Source: Candidatus Heimdallarchaeota archaeon
GTDB lineage: Archaea; Asgardarchaeota; Heimdallarchaeia; JABLTI01
Direction: 5' to 3'
Assembly (NCBI GenBank): GCA_030671945.1
Contig: DAOVHJ010000179.1
Coordinates: 1-5,672 of the forward strand
DNA length: 5,672 nt
In this document: positions 1-5,612 of the stretch, piece after piece
Layout of the letters: every line of letters starts with the position of its first letter
Numbering within the stretch: position 1 is the stretch's first letter
Program-made: the position numbers and the translations under genes
The notes under the pieces: model-generated
What the model saw: only the letters and a program-made list of their open reading frames with translations
Database searches by the model: none
Told to the model about the DNA's origin: nothing

Positions 1-1
1 G

Positions 2-934
2 CAATTAACGAAAAGTGAATTGAGAGAGTTAGAGGAATTACGAGTAATTCATTCCATTATTAATTATGACCAACTAGAAAACGCGAGGATTCTCCCAAAA
101 TCCCACTTGGAAATTTTGCAAGAAATATTAAGTGAAGAAGAATTCGTTTTGGCTCCAAGAAGTTTTGATACAATAGGAGATATTGTAATTATTGAAATTC
201 AAGAACCGCTGTGGGAGAAGAAGAATCTAATTGGCAAGTCAATTTTAGATGTTCATACAAGTATTAAATCAGTGTATGTAAAGACAGGAAAAATCAGTGG
301 AGTTAACAGAATTAGACCTGTTGAATTTCTAGCAGGTGAAGAGAAAACTAGAACAATTTACAAGGAACATGGTTCAAGATTAGTTGTAGATATCGCTAAA
401 GCATATTTTAGTCCTAGATTAAGTGAGGAGCATAATCGAATTGCTACACAAGTAAAATCTGATGAAGTAATTGTTGATCTCTTTTGCGGTGTTGGACCTT
501 TTGTTATTCCAATTGCTAAAAAAACGAATGCTACATTGTATGCTATTGATATAAATCCCGAAGCAATTAATTTACTACAAGAAAATATCAAACTGAACAA
601 ACTAGTAGGGGAAGTTAAACCACTTTGTGGAGACAGTCGAGTAGTTGTGAAGGAGCAAAACCTTTCCAATATTGCAGATAGAGTAATTATGAATCTTCCT
701 GGTTATGCTATTGAGTTCATTGATGTTGCTTGTAATGTATTGAAGAAATCAGGGGGGATAATTCATTTCTTTGAATTTGTCAAAGATGAACATCCCGAAG
801 AGATTATAGTTGCTGATCTATCTAGAGAAATTCAAAAGAATAATAGAGAAGTTAAAGAAATACTTCAAGTAAAACGCGTTCGTATGTCTGCACCAAGACA
901 ATGGCAAATGGTTGTTGATGCTTTTATTTTATGA
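2..934 (+). CDS. trm5: tRNA (guanine37-N1)-methyltransferase Trm5, 5'-truncated by window edge
   Basis: SAM-dependent enzyme that methylates N1 of G37 next to the tRNA anticodon, preventing frameshifting; cytosolic. Residues are counted from the codon at 20. SFDTIGDIVII (48-58) is the D2-domain entry motif. LVVDIAKAYFSPRL (121-134) is the family signature preceding the Rossmann fold. DLFCGVGPF (153-161) is SAM motif I, AIDIN (175-179) carries the ribose-binding acidic residue, and MNLPGYA (224-230) is the NLP active-site motif. The frame is open to the left edge. A TTG at 20 could be read as a start, but archaeal Trm5 proteins are about 330-350 residues with roughly 90 residues before the SFD motif. 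Only about 48 are present from that codon, so the D1 tRNA-elbow domain most likely lies upstream and the gene is partial. It leads a tight plus-strand cluster, with 19 nt to the next gene. Family assignment is firm; the partial status is inferred from length. Confidence 0.93.
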   Translation, partial: QLTKSELRELEELRVIHSIINYDQLENARILPKSHLEILQEILSEEEFVLAPRSFDTIGDIVIIEIQEPLWEKKNLIGKSILDVHTSIKSVYVKTGKISGVNRIRPVEFLAGEEKTRTIYKEHGSRLVVDIAKAYFSPRLSEEHNRIATQVKSDEVIVDLFCGVGPFVIPIAKKTNATLYAIDINPEAINLLQENIKLNKLVGEVKPLCGDSRVVVKEQNLSNIADRVIMNLPGYAIEFIDVACNVLKKSGGIIHFFEFVKDEHPEEIIVADLSREIQKNNREVKEILQVKRVRMSAPRQWQMVVDAFIL

Positions 935-944
935 AAATGAAGTT

Positions 945-949
945 GTGAG
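945..949 (+). promoter_or_regulatory. ribosome-binding site of the CinA-like gene
   Basis: GTGAG sits a few bases before the ATG at 954; its GTGA core is separated from the ATG by 5 nt. It matches the GGTGA part of the archaeal anti-Shine-Dalgarno complement. An in-frame TAG (951-953) directly precedes the ATG, so the start cannot move upstream. The same GTGA-5 nt-ATG arrangement occurs before the minus-strand gene starting at 4668. Confidence 0.55.
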
Positions 950-953
950 TTAG

Positions 954-1787
954 ATGATTACTGTAGAAATCATTTGTTTTGGAAATGAACTTCTAATTGG
1001 AAAAACTGTCAATACAAATGCAAATTGGCTTGGAAAAAGAATTTCAACGATTGGAGGGGTTATCTTGAGAATTACTACTATTGCAGATAACCTCAAAGAG
1101 ATGGAACAAGCAATAAGAGAAGGAGTAAACAGACAACCAGACATGATAATAACATCAGGCGGAATGGGTCCAACATTCGATGATGTCGCATTAGAAGCAG
1201 TAGCATTAGCAGCGGATAAAAAATTAGAACTCAATCCAGATGCACTTGAATTAATAAAACAACGAATTCTGAATATTAAGAAGCAAAGAGATTTTGAGTT
1301 ACATTTGTCTGAAGAGAGAAAAAGAATGGCTATGCTTCCTGAAGGAGGAATTCCATTACAGAATCGAGAGGGATCAGCACCAGGGGTATTACTAAAAATA
1401 GAAAACACAATGGTTTTCTCTCTTCCAGGAGTACCTCGGGAAATGAAATCAATTTTTGATTTCGAAATGGTCAAGTATTTTTCATCCGAAGACAACCAGC
1501 ATTTGTTTGAACGATCAATAATTGTTAATCATATACCGGAAAGTGAGTTAGCAGCTTCTATCAGTCCAGTACGAGAAAAATATCCTTCAGTATATATTAA
1601 AACTCATCCTAGGAGTTATAGCACAGCTGATACGAGAATTATTGAAGTTGAAATTCATGCAACCACTACTTGTTCACCTGAGGAAGAGAAAATACTAGTG
1701 GAAGTTGAGGAAGAATTGATTAAAATCATTAAAAGTATGAGAGGAGTTAAAGGTAAGAAACCCAAAATTACGATTATAACAGAATGA
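954..1787 (+). CDS. CinA/MoCF-domain protein (nicotinamide mononucleotide deamidase-related, COG1058)
   Basis: Single-domain member of the CinA N-terminal (molybdopterin-binding-like) family, 277 residues. Visible motifs: GNELLIGKTVNTNANWL (10-26), the TSGGMGPTFDD loop (67-77), EGGIPLQNREGSAPG (130-144) and LPGVPREM (157-164). All are hallmarks of this fold, which in related proteins binds a nucleotide or pterin phosphate. The C-terminal amidase domain that performs NMN deamidation in bacterial CinA is absent. Archaeal members of about 250-280 residues normally lack it, so length is typical and the NMN-deamidase label is only by relation. In bacterial CinA the N-terminal domain has been linked to ADP-ribose pyrophosphatase activity; whether that applies here is unknown. 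The start is fixed by a TAG immediately upstream and a GTGAG site. It lies 19 nt after trm5 and 24 nt before the GTPase gene, consistent with co-transcription. A molybdenum-cofactor role is less likely because no moa/moe genes are nearby. Confidence 0.9.
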   Translation: MITVEIICFGNELLIGKTVNTNANWLGKRISTIGGVILRITTIADNLKEMEQAIREGVNRQPDMIITSGGMGPTFDDVALEAVALAADKKLELNPDALELIKQRILNIKKQRDFELHLSEERKRMAMLPEGGIPLQNREGSAPGVLLKIENTMVFSLPGVPREMKSIFDFEMVKYFSSEDNQHLFERSIIVNHIPESELAASISPVREKYPSVYIKTHPRSYSTADTRIIEVEIHATTTCSPEEEKILVEVEEELIKIIKSMRGVKGKKPKITIITE

Positions 1788-1797
1788 AATTGTATGT

Positions 1798-1802
1798 GAG
1801 GT
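1798..1802 (+). promoter_or_regulatory. ribosome-binding site of the GPN-loop GTPase gene
   Basis: GAGGT, within GTGAGGTAA, lies 9 nt before the ATG at 1812 in the 24-nt gap after the CinA-like gene. It matches five consecutive bases of the archaeal GAGGTGA consensus and supports the ATG at 1812 as the true start. Confidence 0.65.
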
Positions 1803-1811
1803 AAAGCAATT

Positions 1812-2591
1812 ATGTACACAGCTTTTATAGTAGGAACAGCGGGATCAGGAAAGAGCTTTCTTACATCAACATTAGTTGATTACTTGAAATTAAACGAGAT
1901 AAATGTTAATACATTGAATATGGATCCAGGAGTTCTGAGACTACCTTATGCACCTGATATTGATGTGAGAGCTTACATTGATATTAATGAACTTATGAAT
2001 GAATTTGAACTCGGACCGAATGGAGGATTAGTTGCTGCTGTTGATTTAATTACTTCACAATCTGAAGGCATTCTTGAGGAAATTAGTGATGGATCGCCGG
2101 ACATTCTTTTGGTTGACACTCCTGGTCAAATGGAATTGTTTGCTTTTCGATCGACAGGTATAATTTTTGCTAATCAAATAGGTGGAGATAGACGTGTTCT
2201 TGTTAATTTGATGGATGCAAATCTTTCTCGAACCCCTTATGGTTTACTAACTTCATTGATGTTATCACTTAATGTCCAAATGAGATTCTTTTATCCGCAA
2301 TTAAATATTATATCTAAAAGTGATTTAATAGAAAATGAACAACTAGAAGAAGTACAAGATTGGATTGAAGATTCTTTTAAATTTGAGGATGCAATAAACA
2401 GCTATGTCACCGGTGAGAGAAGAGAAATGGCAACAAAAATGTTGCAATTAGTTGAAGAAATGCAAATGCTCCCAGAAACTTTTCCAGTAAGTGCAAAAAC
2501 AAACGTGAATATCGATACTCTTTATGGTAAAATGCAATTTATTTGGCAGGGTGGAGAAGACTTCCAAGTAGATGATCGTGTTATTCGTTAG
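1812..2591 (+). CDS. GPN-loop GTPase (Gpn1-3/PAB0955-like, XAB1 family)
   Basis: Homodimeric P-loop GTPase of the GPN family. The eukaryotic relatives Gpn1-3 assist RNA polymerase II assembly and nuclear import; the archaeal role is not settled. Order of motifs: Walker A GTAGSGKS (8-15), NMDPG (36-40) with LPYAPDIDVRAY following as switch-I-like region, the family-defining GPN triplet in LGPNGG (67-72), switch II/G3 DTPGQMELF (102-110), the G4 guanine-specificity motif as SKSD (168-171) where TKxD is commoner, and the G5-like SAK (227-229). The length of 259 residues is normal and all nucleotide-binding elements are intact, so the gene looks functional. It is the last of three same-strand genes and ends 15 bp from the stop of the convergent TraB-family gene. 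Family assignment is very secure; the cellular partner is not shown by the sequence. Confidence 0.95.
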   Translation: MYTAFIVGTAGSGKSFLTSTLVDYLKLNEINVNTLNMDPGVLRLPYAPDIDVRAYIDINELMNEFELGPNGGLVAAVDLITSQSEGILEEISDGSPDILLVDTPGQMELFAFRSTGIIFANQIGGDRRVLVNLMDANLSRTPYGLLTSLMLSLNVQMRFFYPQLNIISKSDLIENEQLEEVQDWIEDSFKFEDAINSYVTGERREMATKMLQLVEEMQMLPETFPVSAKTNVNIDTLYGKMQFIWQGGEDFQVDDRVIR

Positions 2592-2606
2592 ATAACTGTA
2601 AAGAAT

Positions 2607-3458
2607 TTAGTTCATAATCTCAACTGAAAGGTTTTCATTAGTTTCTTTCAAGATTTTACTAATTTCTTGTACATGTCCATAGCCTAAAACTACGACAACA
2701 TTATGATATTTCGTAATTACTTTGAGTATTTGTTTTGACATGTAGACATTTCGATCTTCTAAAAGTATGGAATATAATTGAGGAAAGTTACTATTAAAAA
2801 CAGATAATATTGACTCGAGTGATTCTTGATCTTTAAAAATCTCAATCACTTCATTTAGATTAATTTCTTCCTCATCTTCTAGCTCATTAAAATTCTTTAG
2901 TGGTTCGCTTAGAGGTAAATCATCTTGGTTTAATGGTTTAGCAACTATTTTTTTATCGTATATGAGTTCGTCAATAAGTTGTTGGAATTTTGCAGCTTCC
3001 TCTCCAGACACTTCTTCCTCGAGAACTTTACTTATATCTTGTATAGATCTGTCTATGAGAAATATAGCAGCACTTATTTTTTTTGCTAATTTATAGGCAA
3101 TCAGCATTTCCCTACCGGGTTGATCAGTCTGTGTTAGACGAGCTAATTCACTCTCAAAAAAACCAATATCCTCTAAAACTGTTGCGAAATTTTGTTCATA
3201 ATTGAATGGGGTTTCTTCTTCTTCATCTTTCTCTTTTGCTACAGACGAATCATTAGTATCCTTAATAGTCTCAAGTTTAGTAGACAATTCAGTAGTTTCA
3301 TTTTCCAGTAACGCTTTTAATCGATATTCATCTAATTCCAAACAAACTGCATCAGGTTTAACTTTTTCAAGAATTCTGGATACTTTATCTTGACTTTCAG
3401 AATCAATATGTGTTATGCCAATTATAGTCACTTTTGCCAAGATATGAACACTTTCCAA
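2607..3458 (-). CDS. TraB/PrgY/TIKI-family domain protein, soluble, with acidic insert
   Basis: TraB-domain proteins share a fold with TIKI metalloproteases and erythromycin-esterase-like proteins. Bacterial TraB/PrgY act in pheromone shutdown; the archaeal role is unknown. Residues are counted from the TTG at 3458. Signatures: GITH (14-17), PDAVCLELDEYRLKAL (35-50), PGREM (114-118) leading to LIDR (134-137), LLEDRN (232-237), and LGYGHVQEI (258-266), where GAGH is commoner. The family's candidate catalytic His, Glu and Arg positions are all present. Residues 51-90 form a charged low-complexity stretch rich in Glu, Thr and Lys, probably a disordered insert. The C-terminal membrane region found in many bacterial and archaeal TraB proteins is absent, so it should be cytosolic. 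No ATG start exists: an in-frame TAA lies 7 codons before the TTG at 3458. A second TTG at 3440, giving MAKVTIIG after GGAAAGTG with suitable spacing, fits the usual N-terminus better. It follows the upstream helical-protein gene by 7 nt, implying one transcript. Confidence 0.85.
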   Translation of the reverse strand: MESVHILAKVTIIGITHIDSESQDKVSRILEKVKPDAVCLELDEYRLKALLENETTELSTKLETIKDTNDSSVAKEKDEEEETPFNYEQNFATVLEDIGFFESELARLTQTDQPGREMLIAYKLAKKISAAIFLIDRSIQDISKVLEEEVSGEEAAKFQQLIDELIYDKKIVAKPLNQDDLPLSEPLKNFNELEDEEEINLNEVIEIFKDQESLESILSVFNSNFPQLYSILLEDRNVYMSKQILKVITKYHNVVVVLGYGHVQEISKILKETNENLSVEIMN

Positions 3459-3465
3459 AATAATT

Positions 3466-4668
3466 CTAACTATAACTTAATGATGCGGGGAGGTTTTTTA
3501 ATTGCTGTGTCCATTTCAAGACTGATTTCAATATATGTTTTATGTTAATTTTACTTTCATTTGATTTTATCCTTTCAACAAAAGATATGAACAATAAGAG
3601 GGAGATTTGTCTTGGAACTGTCGAAGAATAATTAAGAACAAATTCATCTTTGCCTAGCCTATTCACAATAATTGTAGTAACCCATTGGGAGATATTACCA
3701 AGTAATCTCAATCCATCTTCTGTAAAAATAATACTGATACCCTTTTCCTCAATAATCATTGGACTTAGGTTACCAAATAACATTTTCTCGAAATCTTCTA
3801 GGATGTAATTTAAATCATCGGAATTTATTTTTGAGATATCATTTTTAGCTCCATAAATCTCACTAAAACCTAAAATCGCAGATACGAAAGGTCTAGAGCT
3901 ACAATTGAGATGTTTCTTGAGTGCTTCAAATGAATCAGGAAGTTCATCTTCCCATTGTGCATAAGCAGTTTCACTGAGATGATCATGAGTAGATTGGTCA
4001 AATATCATTTTAGGGATTTTACGCCAAATTTTCTCATCATCTACTGAGTAGAGTTCCTTTAGGATTTTAATCTTTGTAATTTCAAGCTTGAAAATAAGAA
4101 AACGTATTATGTCATAACTCAAATCAATATCATCAGGATTTACTCTTATGTATTGATGAGCACGACCAATTGCTATTAAACGAGAAACCAATAATATTGC
4201 AGCTCTCATCTCAATCTCGAATCTATTTATGTGTTTATTTGATAGCTTTTGATCAGAAAGAAATGTTGTTAATCTTGTGATTTTATTATCTAAATTATTC
4301 TTTGTTTTCATATCGCTTGAAATTCTTAAAAGCTCAGATAGTTTCCCGGAGATTTTTTCACTTTGTGGTAAACCCAAATTTATTGAATCAAATTTAATGA
4401 AATCCTGTACTAAATCTCTCGAAATAAGATATTTCAATAGTGAATATGCTTCCTGAACATCTTGTTCTTCAATTATTTCATGTTTATTGCTTTTAGCTAC
4501 AGATGCTGAGAATAACATTAACACTTGAGGAAGACCTAGTTTTTTCACAACGTCGTTAGTACTCACTTTTGAAAATTCATTGAGTTGTTTTTCCATTTCC
4601 TTTCTTGCGTCTTTTGAGTATTGTTTTGTTGCTACTTCAGCAATATCATCAAAAGTACTATCAATCAT
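3466..4668 (-). CDS. uncharacterised all-helical protein with four lid-like helix-loop-helix repeats
   Basis: Not a family I recognise; 400 residues counted from the ATG at 4668. No signal peptide, clear membrane helix, P-loop, zinc knuckle or catalytic motif is visible; the composition suggests an alpha-helical cytosolic protein. By eye four degenerate units occur at about 46-82, 153-192, 258-297 and 352-390. Each has a hydrophobic helix, a polar loop, a short Ile/Val-containing element, usually an Asp starting the next helix, then a second helix. Examples are IIEEQDVQEAYSLLKYL, IRVNPDDIDLSYDIIRFL, SKINSDDLNYILEDF and SKINIKHILKSVLKW. These resemble the C-terminal lid helices of MCM/MoxR AAA+ proteins or half a histone fold; this is inference from memory, not a search. 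Start choice: a GTG at 4677 would add three residues, but GTGAT (4677-4673) looks like the ribosome-binding site for the ATG at 4668. It is first in a minus-strand pair with the TraB gene 7 nt downstream, and its promoter region is shared with the divergent DUF47 gene. Confidence 0.82.
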   Translation of the reverse strand: MIDSTFDDIAEVATKQYSKDARKEMEKQLNEFSKVSTNDVVKKLGLPQVLMLFSASVAKSNKHEIIEEQDVQEAYSLLKYLISRDLVQDFIKFDSINLGLPQSEKISGKLSELLRISSDMKTKNNLDNKITRLTTFLSDQKLSNKHINRFEIEMRAAILLVSRLIAIGRAHQYIRVNPDDIDLSYDIIRFLIFKLEITKIKILKELYSVDDEKIWRKIPKMIFDQSTHDHLSETAYAQWEDELPDSFEALKKHLNCSSRPFVSAILGFSEIYGAKNDISKINSDDLNYILEDFEKMLFGNLSPMIIEEKGISIIFTEDGLRLLGNISQWVTTIIVNRLGKDEFVLNYSSTVPRQISLLLFISFVERIKSNESKINIKHILKSVLKWTQQLKNLPASLSYS

Positions 4669-4672
4669 TTTA

Positions 4673-4677
4673 ATCAC
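4673..4677 (-). promoter_or_regulatory. ribosome-binding site deciding the start of the helical-repeat gene
   Basis: Read on the minus strand, GTGAT is followed by TAAA and then the ATG at 4668, the same GTGA-5 nt-ATG spacing as at the CinA-like gene. The GTG inside this site opens the frame three codons earlier but lacks its own upstream purine-rich site, so it is better read as the Shine-Dalgarno element. Confidence 0.5.
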
Positions 4678-4775
4678 AACTCAACTTGAATTACTTAATT
4701 TGCCTCTAATTCTTTCAATTTCTCTAGTCTTTGTAATACCTACTCTTTTTAATAAACTATTTTATTATCTGGACA

Positions 4776-4796
4776 ATAGGAATTTGAAAATCCTAT
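4776..4796. repeat. 21-bp near-perfect palindrome, possible operator
   Basis: Left arm ATAGGAATTT, central G, right arm AAAATCCTAT: 9 of 10 base pairs match, with one A/A mismatch at the sixth position from each end (4782 had T-A neighbours intact on both sides). It lies in the divergent intergenic region, about 10-25 bp after a TATA-like stretch (4760-4769), where a dimeric regulator would block initiation. It also overlaps the ATG at 4795, which argues that this ATG is not the translation start. The operator role is inference; the dyad itself is directly visible. Confidence 0.5.
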
Positions 4797-4865
4797 GTTA
4801 CCTAAAAGATTAAAAAGTAGAACCTATCGTTTGCCCTTAGAAATCAAAAACAACAATAACTATAC

Positions 4866-4869
4866 AGGA
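4866..4869 (+). promoter_or_regulatory. ribosome-binding site deciding the DUF47 gene start
   Basis: AGGA, in AGGAAGCAA, lies 9 nt before the ATG at 4879 and matches the first part of the AGGAGGTGA consensus at a suitable distance. The upstream in-frame ATG at 4795 is preceded by TTTGAAAATCCT, which has no such site. Confidence 0.6.
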
Positions 4870-4878
4870 AGCAAAAAA

Positions 4879-5532
4879 ATGGTTTATCACACAAATGGTA
4901 ACAACGTTGAGAAAAAGGTTTTAGACATAATATTAGATCACACAAGAGTCGTGCTTAACGGAACAGAAACATTAACAAAAATAGTTGATTGTTGGAAAAC
5001 AACTGGTCGAGATAAATTTAACAAATATATTAAAGATCTAGATTCTTTGGAATCAAAAGCAAATTCCCTAAAAAACAGCGCAATGAAGGAAATCACTGAT
5101 GCAGGACCAGCATTATTATTCAGACAAGAATTAATACAAATAATCAGATCTACAGATCAGATCATTGATCTTGGTCAGGGGGCTGCTTTTTTCTTACAAC
5201 AACTAGATGGTGAGTGGGTTCCCCCAAAAAATTTCGTTAAGAATTTGTTAGCACTAATCGAAAAAACCCGTCTTGTATCAAAATCATTGACTGATTTACT
5301 AAGAGCACTTTTCCAAAGCTTGGATAAAGTGATTGAAATCTCTGAATCTATTGAAATTATTGAAAACAAAGCAGATGCAAATTACCGTGCGTTAATCATT
5401 GAACTAGCTAATATGGATGCACAAAAAGGAGTAAATATATTCATAAGAGAAGCTGTCGATAGAATTGAAAACATGGTAGATTCAGCCAGAGATGTTGCAT
5501 CGTATATTCGTATTTATGCTATGTCTCGATGA
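4879..5532 (+). CDS. DUF47 / PhoU-like phosphate transport regulator
   Basis: Helical-bundle protein of the DUF47 (COG1392) family, distantly related to PhoU and usually encoded beside a Pit-type phosphate transporter; thought to modulate phosphate uptake. Counting from the ATG at 4879 it has 217 residues, the normal family length. Family-like features are acidic, metal-binding-type clusters repeated in the two halves: DSLESKAN (55-62), STDQIIDLG (91-99), SIEIIENKAD (157-166) and AVDRIENMVDSARDVASYI (192-210). The last is the typical C-terminal helix with spaced Asp/Glu. The frame opens at an ATG at 4795, adding 28 mostly basic, Asn-rich residues not expected in the family. An AGGA site before 4879 and a palindrome over 4795 favour the shorter form. 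No phosphate transporter gene is in the window; it may lie downstream. Transcribed alone, divergently from the helical-repeat gene, and followed by a T-rich tract. PhoU-superfamily membership is fairly secure, function less so. Confidence 0.85.
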   Translation: MVYHTNGNNVEKKVLDIILDHTRVVLNGTETLTKIVDCWKTTGRDKFNKYIKDLDSLESKANSLKNSAMKEITDAGPALLFRQELIQIIRSTDQIIDLGQGAAFFLQQLDGEWVPPKNFVKNLLALIEKTRLVSKSLTDLLRALFQSLDKVIEISESIEIIENKADANYRALIIELANMDAQKGVNIFIREAVDRIENMVDSARDVASYIRIYAMSR

Positions 5533-5540
5533 AGCATAAA

Positions 5541-5566
5541 TTTCATTTCATTTTTCCTTTATTTTA
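5541..5566 (+). terminator. T-rich transcription terminator after the DUF47 gene
   Basis: Starting 9 bp after the TGA stop, a pyrimidine-rich stretch has several T runs (TTTC, TTTC, a run of five T, TTT, TTTT). Archaeal RNA polymerases commonly terminate at such T tracts without a hairpin. AT-rich background weakens the call. Confidence 0.4.
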
Positions 5567-5577
5567 TCATTCTGTAA

Positions 5578-5612
5578 AAGAAATTATATTAATCTAGGAG
5601 TTATAATTTCTT
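5578..5612. repeat. 11-bp perfect inverted repeat, possible hairpin
   Basis: AAGAAATTATA (5578-5588) and TATAATTTCTT (5602-5612) are exact reverse complements separated by 13 nt. As RNA it would form an AT-rich stem with the loop carrying AGGAG (5596-5600). It lies in the 140-bp noncoding tail after the DUF47 gene. It could be a 3'-end structure of that transcript, an operator for a gene beyond the right edge, or chance in AT-rich DNA. Confidence 0.4.

Larger units (their letters stand above)
4678..4878. promoter_or_regulatory. divergent promoter region between the helical-repeat and DUF47 genes
   Basis: About 200 bp separates two divergent starts, assuming the DUF47 gene begins at 4879. It is very AT-rich. 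On the minus strand TTTATTAAAAA (4756-4746) is a TATA-like candidate about 80 nt before the ATG at 4668. On the plus strand TTTTATTATC (4760-4769) could be a TATA element, which would put a start of transcription near 4785-4795. No BRE is convincing and TATA-like matches are expected by chance in such DNA, so exact boxes are weak; the presence of two outward promoters follows mainly from gene layout. A near-perfect palindrome lies at 4776-4796. The stretch 4795-4878 continues the DUF47 frame without a stop, so it may instead encode a 28-residue extension. Confidence 0.45.

Noticed and set aside
358..669. 103-codon minus-strand open frame within trm5
   Set aside because: Antisense to the SAM-binding core of trm5, with no ribosome-binding site or motif seen; treated as a shadow.
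950..1495. 181-codon open frame on the minus strand opposite the CinA-like gene
   Set aside because: It mirrors a well-supported gene with intact family motifs on the plus strand; its product is Ser/Ile-rich with no recognisable motif, as expected of an antisense shadow.
2592..2606. Possible bidirectional terminator between the convergent GTPase and TraB genes
   Set aside because: The 15-bp gap has no hairpin and no clear T run on either strand; termination signals, if any, must lie inside the opposite coding regions.
3202..3393. 63-codon plus-strand open frame, very Ser-rich
   Set aside because: The Ser richness is the complement of the Glu/Asp/Lys-rich insert of the TraB gene; not an independent gene.
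4580..4813. 77-codon plus-strand hydrophobic open frame spanning the divergent promoter
   Set aside because: Most of it is antisense to the helical-repeat gene. Hydrophobicity comes from complementing charged codons, and no ribosome-binding site precedes it.
5147..5170. Cluster of four GATC sites in 24 bp
   Set aside because: They fall within DUF47 codons for IRSTDQIIDL, where Arg/Asp/Ile codon choice produces GATC by chance; no origin or methylation context.
5175..5369. 64-codon minus-strand open frame inside the DUF47 gene
   Set aside because: Antisense shadow of a conserved coding region, with no supporting signal.
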